Below, in pieces: positions 1-7,804 of a DNA stretch of 64,000 nucleotides. Within the stretch, counting starts at the first letter, position 1; the number at the start of each line of letters is the position of its first letter. The position numbers and the translations under genes were made by a program. The stretch lies in NCBI GenBank assembly GCA_024398955.1, contig JAKSIG010000009.1, forward strand, positions 19,479 to 83,478, read 5' to 3'. The DNA comes from Fibrobacter sp. (GTDB taxonomy: Bacteria; Fibrobacterota; Fibrobacteria; Fibrobacterales; Fibrobacteraceae). The notes under the pieces are model-generated. The model was not told the DNA's origin and ran no database searches. It saw only the letters and a program-made list of their open reading frames with translations.

Positions 1-464
1 TTATCAAAAAAGGAAATGCTGAAGAAAAAAAATTTTCCTTTTATTGTAATGACTTTGAAATTTCAAGTTCTTTACTTGCGAATGCTCAAGAAGTCGTGAC
101 ACAACTAAAAAGTCAAGGTTTTTCAGCCATTGAATATATTGATTTGATTGCAATAATTGAAGATGTATCTTTAGATGAATGCGGTAAATTTGACAATAAA
201 AAAGCAGACTCCCTTTGGAGTATAATATCGTATTTATTTACAACAGAAGATTCATATGTAAGGTATGATTACGACGAAGAACATGTTGAAATGAATCATC
301 CATTAAATCACCTTGATGTCAATTATTCTACATATGGAACTTATAAAATTGGTTTACCTGATTCGAAAAAAGAGTTCGGAAAGGATAATAAACATTACAT
401 GTCTCAATCTTGGTTTCAAGAATTATGTAACTCGAGTCCTGTAAAAAACATCGATTTTAAATAA
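1..464 (+). CDS. 3' part of an unrecognised gene, possibly DUF2290-like (truncated by window edge)
   Basis: The reading frame is open from base 3 to the stop at 464, so the gene begins left of the window and 153 residues are visible. A GTG at 96 lies inside the open frame and has no convincing ribosome site, so it is not taken as the start. The C-terminal part has the motif RYDYDEEH followed by HPLNHLDVN and then a GLP segment. This pattern resembles the 'RYD...HP..H.H...R.P' signature I associate with DUF2290-type proteins, but the match is from memory and weak. The gene is AT-rich and ends 10 bases before a HEPN-like gene, so the two are probably co-transcribed and share the terminator at 801-826. 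Function unknown; a two-gene defence or toxin-antitoxin unit is an inference from the HEPN neighbour. Confidence 0.5.
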   Translation, partial: IKKGNAEEKKFSFYCNDFEISSSLLANAQEVVTQLKSQGFSAIEYIDLIAIIEDVSLDECGKFDNKKADSLWSIISYLFTTEDSYVRYDYDEEHVEMNHPLNHLDVNYSTYGTYKIGLPDSKKEFGKDNKHYMSQSWFQELCNSSPVKNIDFK

Positions 465-474
465 GAGTTGGTTT

Positions 475-777
475 ATGACAAATGGAGATGATAGAAAATC
501 AAAAAATCTTGCCGATTGTGCGAAGAAACGATTGATTTCGGCAAAACAGTTAGAAAATATTGACAGAACTGGTGCTACATATATTGCAGGAATTGCATGT
601 GAAACAATGTTCCGTTCACTTCGTTACAAAAACAAACGAGAACATAATTCTGGACATTGTATTTCTGATTTGGCTCAAGAATGCGGTTACTTTGAAAAGA
701 TTCCTTTTGAAATAAAGGCTGAAGTAAATGCAAACACGGCCTCAACCACCGATTCAGCAAGCACTTTTTCTATATGA
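475..777 (+). CDS. HEPN-like small protein, possibly frameshifted at its C-terminus
   Basis: 100 residues. The central stretch (roughly residues 25-70) with TYIAGIACETMFRSL, then KREHNSGHCISDLAQECG, fits the HEPN pattern of an 'AxYxAGxAxE' helix followed by H...L..L. HEPN domains are found in RNases of toxin-antitoxin and abortive infection systems and in companions of minimal nucleotidyltransferases. The last ~14 residues (TASTTDSASTFSI) are low-complexity and unlike a HEPN end. The -1 frame from about 738 reads LNHRFSKHFFYMIH, which looks more like a HEPN C-terminus, so a frameshift mutation or sequencing error is possible. The gene follows the partial gene at 1-464 by 10 bases. Confidence in HEPN is moderate and in function low. 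Confidence 0.5.
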   Translation: MTNGDDRKSKNLADCAKKRLISAKQLENIDRTGATYIAGIACETMFRSLRYKNKREHNSGHCISDLAQECGYFEKIPFEIKAEVNANTASTTDSASTFSI

Positions 778-800
778 TACACCTCGTATTATACAAGCAA

Positions 801-826
801 AAAAAGCCCCAAAACGGGGCTTTTTT
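801..826 (+). terminator. Rho-independent terminator after the HEPN-like gene
   Basis: AAAAAGCCCC-AAAA-CGGGGCTTTTTT: a perfect GC-rich stem with a short loop and a T tract. It ends the two-gene unit at 1-777. The A tract on the left means it may also stop transcription from the leftward gene that ends at 902. Confidence 0.85.
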
Positions 827-901
827 ATAATAGATTTCTATAAAATCGGGATATAATCTTGGCTTTATTTTTTTAGCCTTTGTACCAACAAAAAGGACGG
901 A

Positions 902-1411
902 CTACTTTCTTCCAAATTTAAAAACGCCTACAACTACAACTAGAAGAGGAACAAGGGCTATTATAGTAGCTGTAAACGTCTCTCCAGCATCAAGCCTCTG
1001 TTTGGCAACATAAAGCAGAAAGAAACACATCGCTGCGGTAAAAAGAAGTCCAAGTAAAGAAATGACATTCTGAAACATTCTATCGGAGTTCATTCCAGAA
1101 ATTTGTTTGTCCTTAAGTTCCTTGGATGCTTCAATTTCTTTTTCTCGCAAACGTTGGTCACCCTCAATTTGCAATCTTTGGTTCAAGACCATATCATTCT
1201 GTCTTTGTGACGCGTCTATGGCCATTTGCATTATCTTGTCTGCGTAAGTAGGATTTACCTTGTTGAATTGTTCAAGCATTCCAGGGGGAGGCACAGCACC
1301 CTGGTATTCTGTAGCGATAATGTTTTGAGAGTGTTGTTCAAGATTCTTATTAGAATTCATGTGTGAGTCCTTGGACTTTTGCAGCCTTCGTCTCTCTGCC
1401 CTGTTAGCCAC
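902..1411 (-). CDS. DUF2335-type membrane protein
   Basis: 169 residues, or 152 if it starts at the ATG at 1360. The N-terminal half has ATEYQGAVPPPGMLEQFN, the proline-rich signature of DUF2335 (predicted phage- and plasmid-borne membrane proteins). A basic amphipathic helix (about residues 65-100) follows, then two membrane segments near residues 112-135 and 142-165, and a KFGRK tail. The function of DUF2335 is not established; holin-like or superinfection roles have been guessed from architecture. The GTG at 1411 overlaps the end of the upstream gene, as in a coupled pair. The ATG at 1360 has a better ribosome site (AAGGA, 7 bases upstream). It is leftward and the promoter must be upstream of 1640. 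Probably prophage cargo. Confidence 0.7.
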   Translation of the reverse strand: MANRAERRRLQKSKDSHMNSNKNLEQHSQNIIATEYQGAVPPPGMLEQFNKVNPTYADKIMQMAIDASQRQNDMVLNQRLQIEGDQRLREKEIEASKELKDKQISGMNSDRMFQNVISLLGLLFTAAMCFFLLYVAKQRLDAGETFTATIIALVPLLVVVVGVFKFGRK

Positions 1412-1640
1412 AGACCTTACCCATAGATTCGCGCATTAATTGACCAACTTCGTCAAAGCAAGAACCAACTTCTTGACTTATTGGTTTTAAGTCCACAACA
1501 ACCTTTTTAACTTTACTTGGAGATACCTTAATTACAGGCTTATCAATATCTATTTGATGAGAAGTCCTTGCAGAAACGCCAATGGAGCCAACAGAGAATA
1601 CTCCACAAAGCAGAGCCTTTGCTATATCCTTCTTTTCCAT
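1404..1640 (-). CDS. Small secreted-type protein upstream of DUF2335 gene
   Basis: 78 residues starting at the ATG at 1640, chosen because GGAGG lies 7 bases upstream; longer in-frame starts lack a ribosome site. The N-terminus MEKKDIAKALLCGVFSVGSIG is a positively charged start plus a hydrophobic stretch ending near SVSA, compatible with a signal peptide or one membrane anchor. The rest is short, lysine- and valine-rich, with two cysteines (GSCFDEVG and KVCG). No family recognised. It overlaps the DUF2335 gene by 8 bases, so the two are probably one transcript and may work together at the membrane. Confidence 0.6.
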   Translation of the reverse strand: MEKKDIAKALLCGVFSVGSIGVSARTSHQIDIDKPVIKVSPSKVKKVVVDLKPISQEVGSCFDEVGQLMRESMGKVCG

Positions 1641-2044
1641 TTTAAGACCTCCAATGCTGATTTGACGTCCAAATTTAACAAGAAAATAACTAATTGTTTT
1701 GAAGTTCGCAAATTGTTTATCGTCAAAACAGAGTAAAAAGTCATAAAACGGTAGATATAGATCCAATTTATCACTGTTTTACTTTCAATTATGACCATAA
1801 ATTTGGGTCGTCCCATTATCTATTTGTGATCATATCGGTTAATTTCAGTCATTTATCAATTTTTTTGATATAGAAAAAATCTGACAGAATCAGCTGTAAA
1901 ATTGCCAAACCGAACGTACCGGTCCACGCCCAACGTACCGCGCTTGTAGCGGCGTTTTCCGCTGTTTTTTGGTGTTTTTGGGGCTGTTTATATGCCTTTA
2001 GGTGAAACCCCCGTATAGCCTGTTTGCGCCTCTAAATTTGGGGC
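1641..2044. promoter_or_regulatory. Divergent intergenic region between cargo and head operon
   Basis: 404 bases without a supportable gene. It should hold the leftward promoter for the 1404-1640 gene and a rightward promoter for the head genes from 2045; I cannot place either with confidence. Visible elements: GTTTTGA at 1697 and TCAAAAC at ~1724 form an inverted repeat about 20 bases apart, and the element AACGTACCG occurs at 1913 and again at 1932 in the same orientation. The composition shifts from very AT-rich (to ~1905) to GC-rich, which may mark an old recombination joint between cargo and the phage core. Confidence 0.35.
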
Positions 2045-3190
2045 ATGAACGAAACGCTCCGCGACTATAACGACTTCGACCAGACTGTTTTCAGAACTAC
2101 CCCGGAAGGATACCTTACAGGCAAAATCCGTGTCACAGGCGCGGGCGTTTTCAGCTACATGACTACGGACGGAATAAAGCGCAGACTGCGCCCGGTCAAG
2201 GAAGTTTCTGCACAGGACAGCATCCTGAGCCTCAATTCAAAACCAGTCACCTTGCTTCACCCCATGCAGGACGTTTCCCCAGAGAACGCCAAGAAACTCC
2301 AGGTAGGCTTTACCGGAACGGATGCAAGCTGGGACGGTTTGAACGCCTATGTCACAATGACAATCACGGACGCAGAAGCCATCAAGGAAATGCGCGAGGG
2401 TCGCGTAAGAGCTGTTTCCTGCGGATATGACGCTGGGCTAGAACGTGGCAAGGGCAACTGGCAGGGCGTCGCCTATGACGAAGCCATGAAGGATATCCGT
2501 TACAACCATATCGCGCTCGTTCGCGAGGGTCGCGCTGGTGACGGAGTGCGCTTTAGAATCGGCGACAGCGCCGACTTCGACAGAATTTTCAATGTAAACG
2601 ACAATGCCCCCCTAGGGGCGGGAGAGAATGAAATGGCAAGAAAACTCATTATTGACGGTGCCGAATACGAGGCCGACGAAAAAGTTATTGAAACGCTCCA
2701 TGCTGCACAAAAGGCCCGTGACGAAGCTGAAAAGGAATCCAAGACGCTTCAAGGCAAGCTGGACTCCATGACTGCTTCCCGTGATGCAGCAATTTCTGAA
2801 CGAGACCAGCTCAAGTCCAGACTCAAGGATGAAAGCGAAATTGCCCGTCTTGTAAATGAGAAGGTCGCCCTGCTCGATTGTGCCAAGCAGTTTGGCGTAG
2901 ATGTCAAGGCAAGTGACAGCGTAGAGGCTATCCGTAGTGCCATGGTCAAGAAAGCCTACCCCCAGATGGTTCTTGACGGCAGGAGCGCAGAATATATGGC
3001 TGGCGCCTATGAAGCCGCCGTTCAAAAGCTGAAGGATTCTGCCCACGGTTCTGATGAACCTCCCAAGAATTCCCCGTTTGCCCCAGACATGACACAGTTC
3101 AAGGATGATGCTGATACGGAAAAGGCGTTCGAAGCCATGAACGACAAGTACAACAAGCTTAACATCGCAAGTTTTGCAAGGGAGGCCTAG
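2045..3190 (+). CDS. DUF2213 phage head maturation protease/scaffold-like protein
   Basis: 381 residues. Residues 1-185 match the DUF2213 pattern: TPEGYLTGKIRVTGAGVF near the start, then LLHPMQDVSP, a region with VSCGYDA, and YNHIALVREGRAG, the block that carries the catalytic His/Ser type residues in phage prohead protease folds. Residues ~215-290 are a long charged coiled coil (ETLHAAQKARDEAEKE and on), as expected for a scaffold fused behind a protease. The tail after 330 is disordered and acidic. It is the first gene of the head module, followed by decoration and capsid genes with short gaps. The domain call is solid; protease activity is inferred from the family. Confidence 0.8.
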   Translation: MNETLRDYNDFDQTVFRTTPEGYLTGKIRVTGAGVFSYMTTDGIKRRLRPVKEVSAQDSILSLNSKPVTLLHPMQDVSPENAKKLQVGFTGTDASWDGLNAYVTMTITDAEAIKEMREGRVRAVSCGYDAGLERGKGNWQGVAYDEAMKDIRYNHIALVREGRAGDGVRFRIGDSADFDRIFNVNDNAPLGAGENEMARKLIIDGAEYEADEKVIETLHAAQKARDEAEKESKTLQGKLDSMTASRDAAISERDQLKSRLKDESEIARLVNEKVALLDCAKQFGVDVKASDSVEAIRSAMVKKAYPQMVLDGRSAEYMAGAYEAAVQKLKDSAHGSDEPPKNSPFAPDMTQFKDDADTEKAFEAMNDKYNKLNIASFAREA

Positions 3191-3193
3191 CGT

Positions 3194-3628
3194 ATGGCTT
3201 TTGAAATGGAATATGGAGCAATTGGAGCTCCAGGGCTTTTGTTTCCGTTTGTACCCCACTCCATTGAAACAGGGGTGATTCAGGAAGACAAGGACTCCGA
3301 AGGTGGTTTCCCTCTCTGGATCAAGACTGGCGAAGCTGACGAAGCTGGTAAGGTCTATGTGAATAAGCCGGAGAACGGAAAACTACTCGGCATCGCACAG
3401 CGAACCCTCTTTAACGACAGCTACAAGGCGGGCATGACCATCAATGTCGTCAAGAAAGGGCGTTTGTGGGTTCGTGTACTTGGAGAAGTCAAGGCAGGCG
3501 ATGACGCCTACGTCAACGACACCAACAATGCCTTTACAGCAACGGCAACGGGTGGCACCCAGATTGTGGGCGGAATGTTCAAGACCGACGCAGCTGATGG
3601 CGGGTTGGCTGAACTGGAAATCGCATAG
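3194..3628 (+). CDS. Capsid decoration / structural cement protein (DUF2190-like)
   Basis: 144 residues, with GGGAGG just upstream of the ATG. Its size, its position between the protease/scaffold and the major capsid gene, and motifs such as KAGMTINVVKKGRLWVRVLGEV and GDDAYV...GGTQIVGGMFKT fit the small beta-rich cement proteins (DUF2190 / Gp24-like) that bind the outside of the capsid lattice. No signal peptide or membrane segment. Called from context plus beta-rich composition, so the exact family is less certain than the role. Confidence 0.65.
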   Translation: MAFEMEYGAIGAPGLLFPFVPHSIETGVIQEDKDSEGGFPLWIKTGEADEAGKVYVNKPENGKLLGIAQRTLFNDSYKAGMTINVVKKGRLWVRVLGEVKAGDDAYVNDTNNAFTATATGGTQIVGGMFKTDAADGGLAELEIA

Positions 3629-3646
3629 GCACCAAAAGGAGAACGC

Positions 3647-4564
3647 ATGAATTTTAAGGATCACGAACTCAACAGGATTAGCCGCCTGTTCAACACAATC
3701 ATCAATGAAACTTACGGCCTTGACCGCGAAAATCTTGACGCACTCAGCTTGATTCCTGCACAGACTGGTGTGGGTATGTGGCTGCGTTCCTGGAGTTACA
3801 AGATTGTCAACGAAATGGGCGTTGCAAAGCTCATTAGCGACTATAGGGATGATTTTCCTCCTATCAGCCGCGGTGTTGAAATCAAGACAAACGATATTCG
3901 TGAATGGGGCCTTTCCTATGGTTACAGCGAATTTGAACTCATGCAGTGGCTTACTGCAGGCATTGACCTTTCACGCGATGAGGCAGATACCGCCCGTCGC
4001 AAGATTGATGAAAAAGTCGATGAGGTTCTTTTCGTTGGCGACAAGGAAGCAAATACAACGGGTTTCCTCAATAACCCCAACATTCCGTTGGTGGTCGTGC
4101 CTACGGGAACATCTGGCGGAACGGCCATCAAGGGAAAGTCCTTGACCGAAATCATCGCAACATTCCAGGCAATGATCGACACAGTTCGTACCAACACCCA
4201 CCGCACTGTCAAGGCAGATACCGTTTTGCTTCCCCATGACGCATTCGTCTATCTGTCTACCACCCCCAAGGATGAAAAGGGGGGAGACATCACCATCCTT
4301 GAATATCTGCAAAAGGTTTTCAAAGGTCAGGGTATTGTCAATTGGCGTGAATGTTCCAAACTCGATGATGCCGGTGTAGATGGCGCTACACGTGCGGTAA
4401 TCTACAAGTACAGTCCAAGCGTCGTTACTCGATGCCTGCCGATTCCCTTCAAGCAGGACGCGCCTCAGAAGGATTCCCTTTATTACAAGGTTCCCTGCTA
4501 TTGTCGCGTGGGTGGCGTAGCATTCAAGAACATTAACGCCGTAGCCTACGCAGACGGACTCTAG
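3647..4564 (+). CDS. Major capsid protein (DUF2184-like)
   Basis: 305 residues. The order ...LIPAQTGVGMWLRSWSYKIV, then DDFPPISRGVEI and IREWGLSYGYSEFELMQW, is the N-arm and E-loop region of DUF2184 HK97-fold capsid proteins. RRKIDEKVDEVLFVGDKEANTTGFLNNP is the typical 'spine helix then GF-N-NP' block, and the C-terminal half (LLPHDAFVYLST...) forms the A and P domains. Length fits the family. A strong terminator (4583-4642) follows directly, which would keep capsid mRNA at a higher level than the downstream neck genes. Confidence 0.85.
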   Translation: MNFKDHELNRISRLFNTIINETYGLDRENLDALSLIPAQTGVGMWLRSWSYKIVNEMGVAKLISDYRDDFPPISRGVEIKTNDIREWGLSYGYSEFELMQWLTAGIDLSRDEADTARRKIDEKVDEVLFVGDKEANTTGFLNNPNIPLVVVPTGTSGGTAIKGKSLTEIIATFQAMIDTVRTNTHRTVKADTVLLPHDAFVYLSTTPKDEKGGDITILEYLQKVFKGQGIVNWRECSKLDDAGVDGATRAVIYKYSPSVVTRCLPIPFKQDAPQKDSLYYKVPCYCRVGGVAFKNINAVAYADGL

Positions 4565-4582
4565 TCAAGAATCCCCTCCCCG

Positions 4583-4642
4583 GCTCCATCGCGACGTTTT
4601 CCCTAACAGGGCCAGCCTTCCGTCGCGGTGGAGCTCTTTTTT
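4583..4642 (+). terminator. Strong terminator after the major capsid gene
   Basis: A 14-bp inverted repeat (left arm GCTCCATCGCGACG at 4583-4596, right arm CGTCGCGGTGGAGC at 4621-4634, one G-T pair) is followed by CTTTTTT. The loop holds a small second hairpin (CCCTAACAGGG). It separates capsid from neck genes; the downstream genes then need read-through or a promoter I cannot see. Confidence 0.8.
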
Positions 4643-4678
4643 CACCTTTCCCACTTTTCGCCTACAGGATTTGACGCC

Positions 4679-5059
4679 ATGCTAGTCATGAACAACCAGA
4701 AATGTACCGTCCACATCGGATCCATGTTGCTTCTGCCGGGTTCCAATGTTGTTCCGGACGGGACTATTGACAGAAAGCACCCCATCATCAAGGCGCTGGA
4801 AAAACAGGGCAAGCTCTCCTTCATGGAAAAGATAACACCCAGCGTAGCCGAAATTGCAATTTCCAAGGCCAACACCCAGAAGGTTGTCGATGAAATCGAG
4901 GGGTGTGTAAAAAAGACCAGCGCAGGCGTAAAGAAAGCCGCAGTAGCAAGAAAGAAGGAACTGGACGAATTTGACGTGCAATGGGACGAGGTCAAGCAAA
5001 AGGAAATGAACGAAAAAATGGAGGCAAAAAAGCAAAATGATTCCGCTTCCAATAAGTGA
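4679..5059 (+). CDS. Hypothetical phage protein between capsid and neck genes
   Basis: 126 residues from the ATG at 4679, chosen because AGGA lies 9 bases upstream and because an earlier start would lie inside the terminator. The N-terminal ~60 residues are a compact beta-type region (CTVHIGSMLLLPGSNVV, then DRKHPIIKALEKQGKL), similar in feel to small head proteins that present a 'LLPG.N.V' strand. From residue ~85 it is a highly charged helix (KKAAVARKKELDEF...). It overlaps the next gene by 23 bases. Position suggests a head-completion or connector role; no family assigned. Confidence 0.6.
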   Translation: MLVMNNQKCTVHIGSMLLLPGSNVVPDGTIDRKHPIIKALEKQGKLSFMEKITPSVAEIAISKANTQKVVDEIEGCVKKTSAGVKKAAVARKKELDEFDVQWDEVKQKEMNEKMEAKKQNDSASNK

Positions 5060-5447
5060 AGAACAGAAGGACGAACTCATAGCCTACCTTCCGACGGAAT
5101 ACGCGGACAGCAAGCGGCTTGACGCCTGGATTATGGGAGCCTCTCACCATGTAAGCGCCTGCTATTTCAAGAAGGCCTACGTCTATGCGCTTTCTCTGAT
5201 GGTTTCCCATCTCGCAGCATTGGAATCCAGGGGAAGCGACGGGGATGCAGGAACTGTCACAAGCAAGCGGGAAGGCGACATTTCAGTTTCCTATGGCAGC
5301 ACAAAGGGTAACGATGACGACGCCTGGCTTTCAAGCACCAGCTTCGGACAGCAGTTCCTTCTGCTGAGAAAACAGTATTCACCGCGTCCGGGCGTTACGG
5401 GCGCAGTAAGGATGCAGGGGCTCTGCGGTGGCAACGGTTTTCGCTAG
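5037..5447 (+). CDS. DUF4054-like head-tail connector
   Basis: 136 residues. The layout fits DUF4054 head-completion proteins: a short N-terminal helix with LIAYLPTEYAD, a helical segment CYFKKAYVYALSLMVSHLAAL, then GTVTSKREGDISVSYGS and a GQQFLLLRKQYSPRPG tail close to the typical 'T..G..F..L.R....g..v' ending. These proteins sit at the capsid portal vertex and join it to the neck. Overlaps both neighbours, so translation is coupled. Confidence 0.7.
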   Translation: MIPLPISEEQKDELIAYLPTEYADSKRLDAWIMGASHHVSACYFKKAYVYALSLMVSHLAALESRGSDGDAGTVTSKREGDISVSYGSTKGNDDDAWLSSTSFGQQFLLLRKQYSPRPGVTGAVRMQGLCGGNGFR

Positions 5448-5799
5448 GACATTTCGCTATTGCGAACTGGTCAAGCCCCATTTCGACTCCGAGGGAAACG
5501 CCGTTTCCGAGATGAAATCCGAAAGGACTGTTCGCGGGACAATTCAGCCTGTCACGGGAGAAGAAGCCATCGCGTACAGCGAAGGTTCGCGCAATACGGG
5601 CATGGTCAAGGTCTATTCCAGCGAAAGGCTTGCTGCGCGAACACAGGACGGTGCAGAAGCCATCGGATATATCCAGCAGGGAGGCTACTGGTACGAAATC
5701 GTGGATGAGCTTGTTTTCTGCAATCTGCCAAACATCACCCACTGGAAATACATAGCAAGCAAGATTCCGCCAGCCCAGATTCCGGAGGCGCTCCGGTGA
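5428..5799 (+). CDS. Phage head-tail joining / neck protein
   Basis: 123 residues with a GTG start at 5428, 20 bases inside the previous gene, with GCAGGGG upstream. A small mostly beta protein with GTIQPVTGEEAIAYSEG, VKVYSSERLAA and GYWYEIVDELVFCN. This strand-rich pattern, with RGTIQP leading into a cofactor-free barrel, is seen in head-closure proteins of the gp16/HK97 gp9 type. Family not firmly assigned; role inferred mainly from position between DUF4054 and the neck terminator-like protein. Stop overlaps the next start by 4 bases. Confidence 0.6.
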   Translation: MATVFARTFRYCELVKPHFDSEGNAVSEMKSERTVRGTIQPVTGEEAIAYSEGSRNTGMVKVYSSERLAARTQDGAEAIGYIQQGGYWYEIVDELVFCNLPNITHWKYIASKIPPAQIPEALR

Positions 5800-6266
5800 G
5801 CATTGACGAAATCAAGGGAGCCTTATGCAAATACTTCAACGACTGCGAAAGATTTTCAGTTCAGTTCATCAAGAGTCCGACGAACAGCCCCGCCCCCGTT
5901 GGGTGCTATGTCGCTGTTGGAATCGATTCTGTGGAACAATATGGACGCAAACTGTCTCCGCCTCCGGGCAAGGGAAAGTTCCTGTTTTCGCAAGTCGCCA
6001 TGGTCCACTTCGTCGAAGTCGAAGGCGACGGAGACATCCTTAGAAAGGCAAGGAATGAGCTGGAGCTTCCGCAATTTACCGAGTTCGCCAGGGAGAGGGG
6101 GTTTACGATCTGGCAACCAACCGCAATCAACGCCATCGACACCTATGATGGAAAGTTCTTCATTAGACAATGGCGTTTTTCATTCCAAGTCAACTTTACG
6201 GATGAAATCGCGGTTGAAAGGCCAAGGATCGAAACTGTCAAACCCTTAATCCTCCAATCTAACTAG
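5796..6266 (+). CDS. Neck terminator protein, gp12-like
   Basis: 156 residues, GTG start at 5796 with GGAGG 8 bases upstream. Sequence order VGCYVAVGIDSVEQYGR, VAMVHFVEVEGDGDILRKARNE and FFIRQWRFSFQVNFTDEI matches what I know of phage neck terminator gp12-like domains: an alpha/beta protein closing the neck at the tail top. It sits immediately before the tail sheath gene, where such proteins normally lie. Confidence 0.65.
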   Translation: MSIDEIKGALCKYFNDCERFSVQFIKSPTNSPAPVGCYVAVGIDSVEQYGRKLSPPPGKGKFLFSQVAMVHFVEVEGDGDILRKARNELELPQFTEFARERGFTIWQPTAINAIDTYDGKFFIRQWRFSFQVNFTDEIAVERPRIETVKPLILQSN

Positions 6267-6274
6267 GAGTTATG

Positions 6275-7375
6275 ATGGCGCAGATTATCGATTCCATTAT
6301 CCGAATCAGCATCAACGAGGCGATTTCAACCGTTTCCACCACAAGCGTCAACACAATGGCTGTTGTTGGCCCTGCCTCACTGGGACCTGCCTTTGTAGAA
6401 TGTTCTTGTTCCGAGGATGCGGAAGTTTTCGGAACGGATAGCCTTCTTTATGGAATGGTTGCTAGCACCTTTTCCCAGAGTGCCTGCCCAGCAAAGGTTA
6501 TTGCCATCAAGGCAGGCAATTTTGCGGAAGCTCTTGATGCCGTCAAGAACGCACAGGACGCAGCCCTGGACTTTTACCATATCGTAGCCAAGTTTGGCGA
6601 CGACATCATTCCATCTTCTACGGAATTTACTAAGACGGGTGGCTGGAACGCCTATCTTGGCGAGAATTTCAAGATTATCCACCTTGAACTTGACGATACA
6701 AGCAACGGATTTGCATCCATCAGGGAGCTGTCCCAGAGCCTTCTCAAGTCCACAAGCGATCGTGTAGCGCTCTACCAGCATCATGCAGCGGGGAATATCG
6801 CAGCCTCTATCGTCTCCATCAGATGCGCCCTTGATTCCGCTCGCGGCACTTTCGCCCACAAGAAGGTCAAGAACGTGGAATATGATGGCTACAAGAAATC
6901 CGACTTTGATGCACTCGTCGCCGACAATATCAACGTCTATACGGTTGCAGCGGGGGAATCCAGAGTGTTCATGGGAAGCACTAGCGGAAAGAATGTTCTG
7001 CTTGCAAGCACAGGCGAAAAATCTCCCGCCAGCTTCATTGACGGTATCGCCAAGGACGACTGGATTCGCTTCAATATCCAGACCAAGATTTACAGCCTTC
7101 TTGGCGAAGCCAATGACGGTCACGGAGTCACCTATGACGACAATGGAATCAATTCTGTTGCAGCGGCAATCCTCCAGGTCTTTGCCAAGGCGGCTGATAC
7201 CGATCACCAGTACATCATGCAGGGTTATACGGTAAACATCAAGGATTACGAATACCTCAAGAAGAATTACGCGGCGGACATCCAGGCGCGAAATCTTCCG
7301 CTTGTAAAGGGACGCTATTCCAGACTCAATTCCATCCACACTGTCAGAAACGTGGAACTCACCGTTACACTTTAA
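6275..7375 (+). CDS. Contractile tail sheath protein (DUF3383-like)
   Basis: 366 residues. AGGAG at 6265-6269 suits the second of two adjacent ATGs (6275) better than the first (6272). The protein opens with a strand-rich N-terminus (IRISINEAISTVSTTSVNTM), has the domain with LTYGMV-like and ALDAVKNAQDAALDFYHI segments, and ends with the conserved sheath C-terminal pattern (QGYTVNIKDYEYL...DIQARNLPLVKGRYSRLNSIHTVRNVELTVTL). DUF3383 is the sheath family of several myoviruses. Together with the tube protein next door it shows that the phage has a contractile tail. Confidence 0.85.
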   Translation: MAQIIDSIIRISINEAISTVSTTSVNTMAVVGPASLGPAFVECSCSEDAEVFGTDSLLYGMVASTFSQSACPAKVIAIKAGNFAEALDAVKNAQDAALDFYHIVAKFGDDIIPSSTEFTKTGGWNAYLGENFKIIHLELDDTSNGFASIRELSQSLLKSTSDRVALYQHHAAGNIAASIVSIRCALDSARGTFAHKKVKNVEYDGYKKSDFDALVADNINVYTVAAGESRVFMGSTSGKNVLLASTGEKSPASFIDGIAKDDWIRFNIQTKIYSLLGEANDGHGVTYDDNGINSVAAAILQVFAKAADTDHQYIMQGYTVNIKDYEYLKKNYAADIQARNLPLVKGRYSRLNSIHTVRNVELTVTL

Positions 7376-7387
7376 GGAGAACTGCAA

Positions 7388-7801
7388 ATGTCCAATCTTG
7401 TAGGAACCTACGACCATACCTTGGTCAATATGGCTGTGGAAGGCATCGAACTTTCCGACTTCCTTGGTGACATCACCATCACCAAGGAGGGTGACGAATG
7501 GGAGGTCACAGAAGGTAGCAACGGCTGTATCGAACGCTCCCGCATGGTGCGCAAGCTCTACACAGTCACTGTTCCGTTCATGCAAACAAGTCCTCAGCTT
7601 GCAAAGCTAGAAGCATTGCGTATTGCCGACGAGGAAACCAAGGCAGGGCCTTACCTGTTTTCTTTCGTTGATCTGAACGGTCCTTTCTCCATTCTCGGAC
7701 AATGCTGGATTCACAGTATGGGAAGTGCAACCCGTGGACGCGTAGCCGCGGCAAGGACAGTCACGCTTCGCGTCAAGGGCGAAGCCGTATTTGAGGGATA
7801 A
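7388..7801 (+). CDS. Tail tube protein (DUF3277-like)
   Basis: 137 residues with AAGGAG 8 bases upstream. TYDHTLVNMAVEGIELSDF, ITITKEGDEWEVTEGSNGCIERSR and the LNGPFSILGQCWI segment match DUF3277, the tail tube family of KPP10- and Pam3-like contractile phages. It is placed directly after the sheath gene. Forms the inner tube through which DNA passes. Confidence 0.85.
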   Translation: MSNLVGTYDHTLVNMAVEGIELSDFLGDITITKEGDEWEVTEGSNGCIERSRMVRKLYTVTVPFMQTSPQLAKLEALRIADEETKAGPYLFSFVDLNGPFSILGQCWIHSMGSATRGRVAAARTVTLRVKGEAVFEG

Positions 7802-7804
7802 TTT

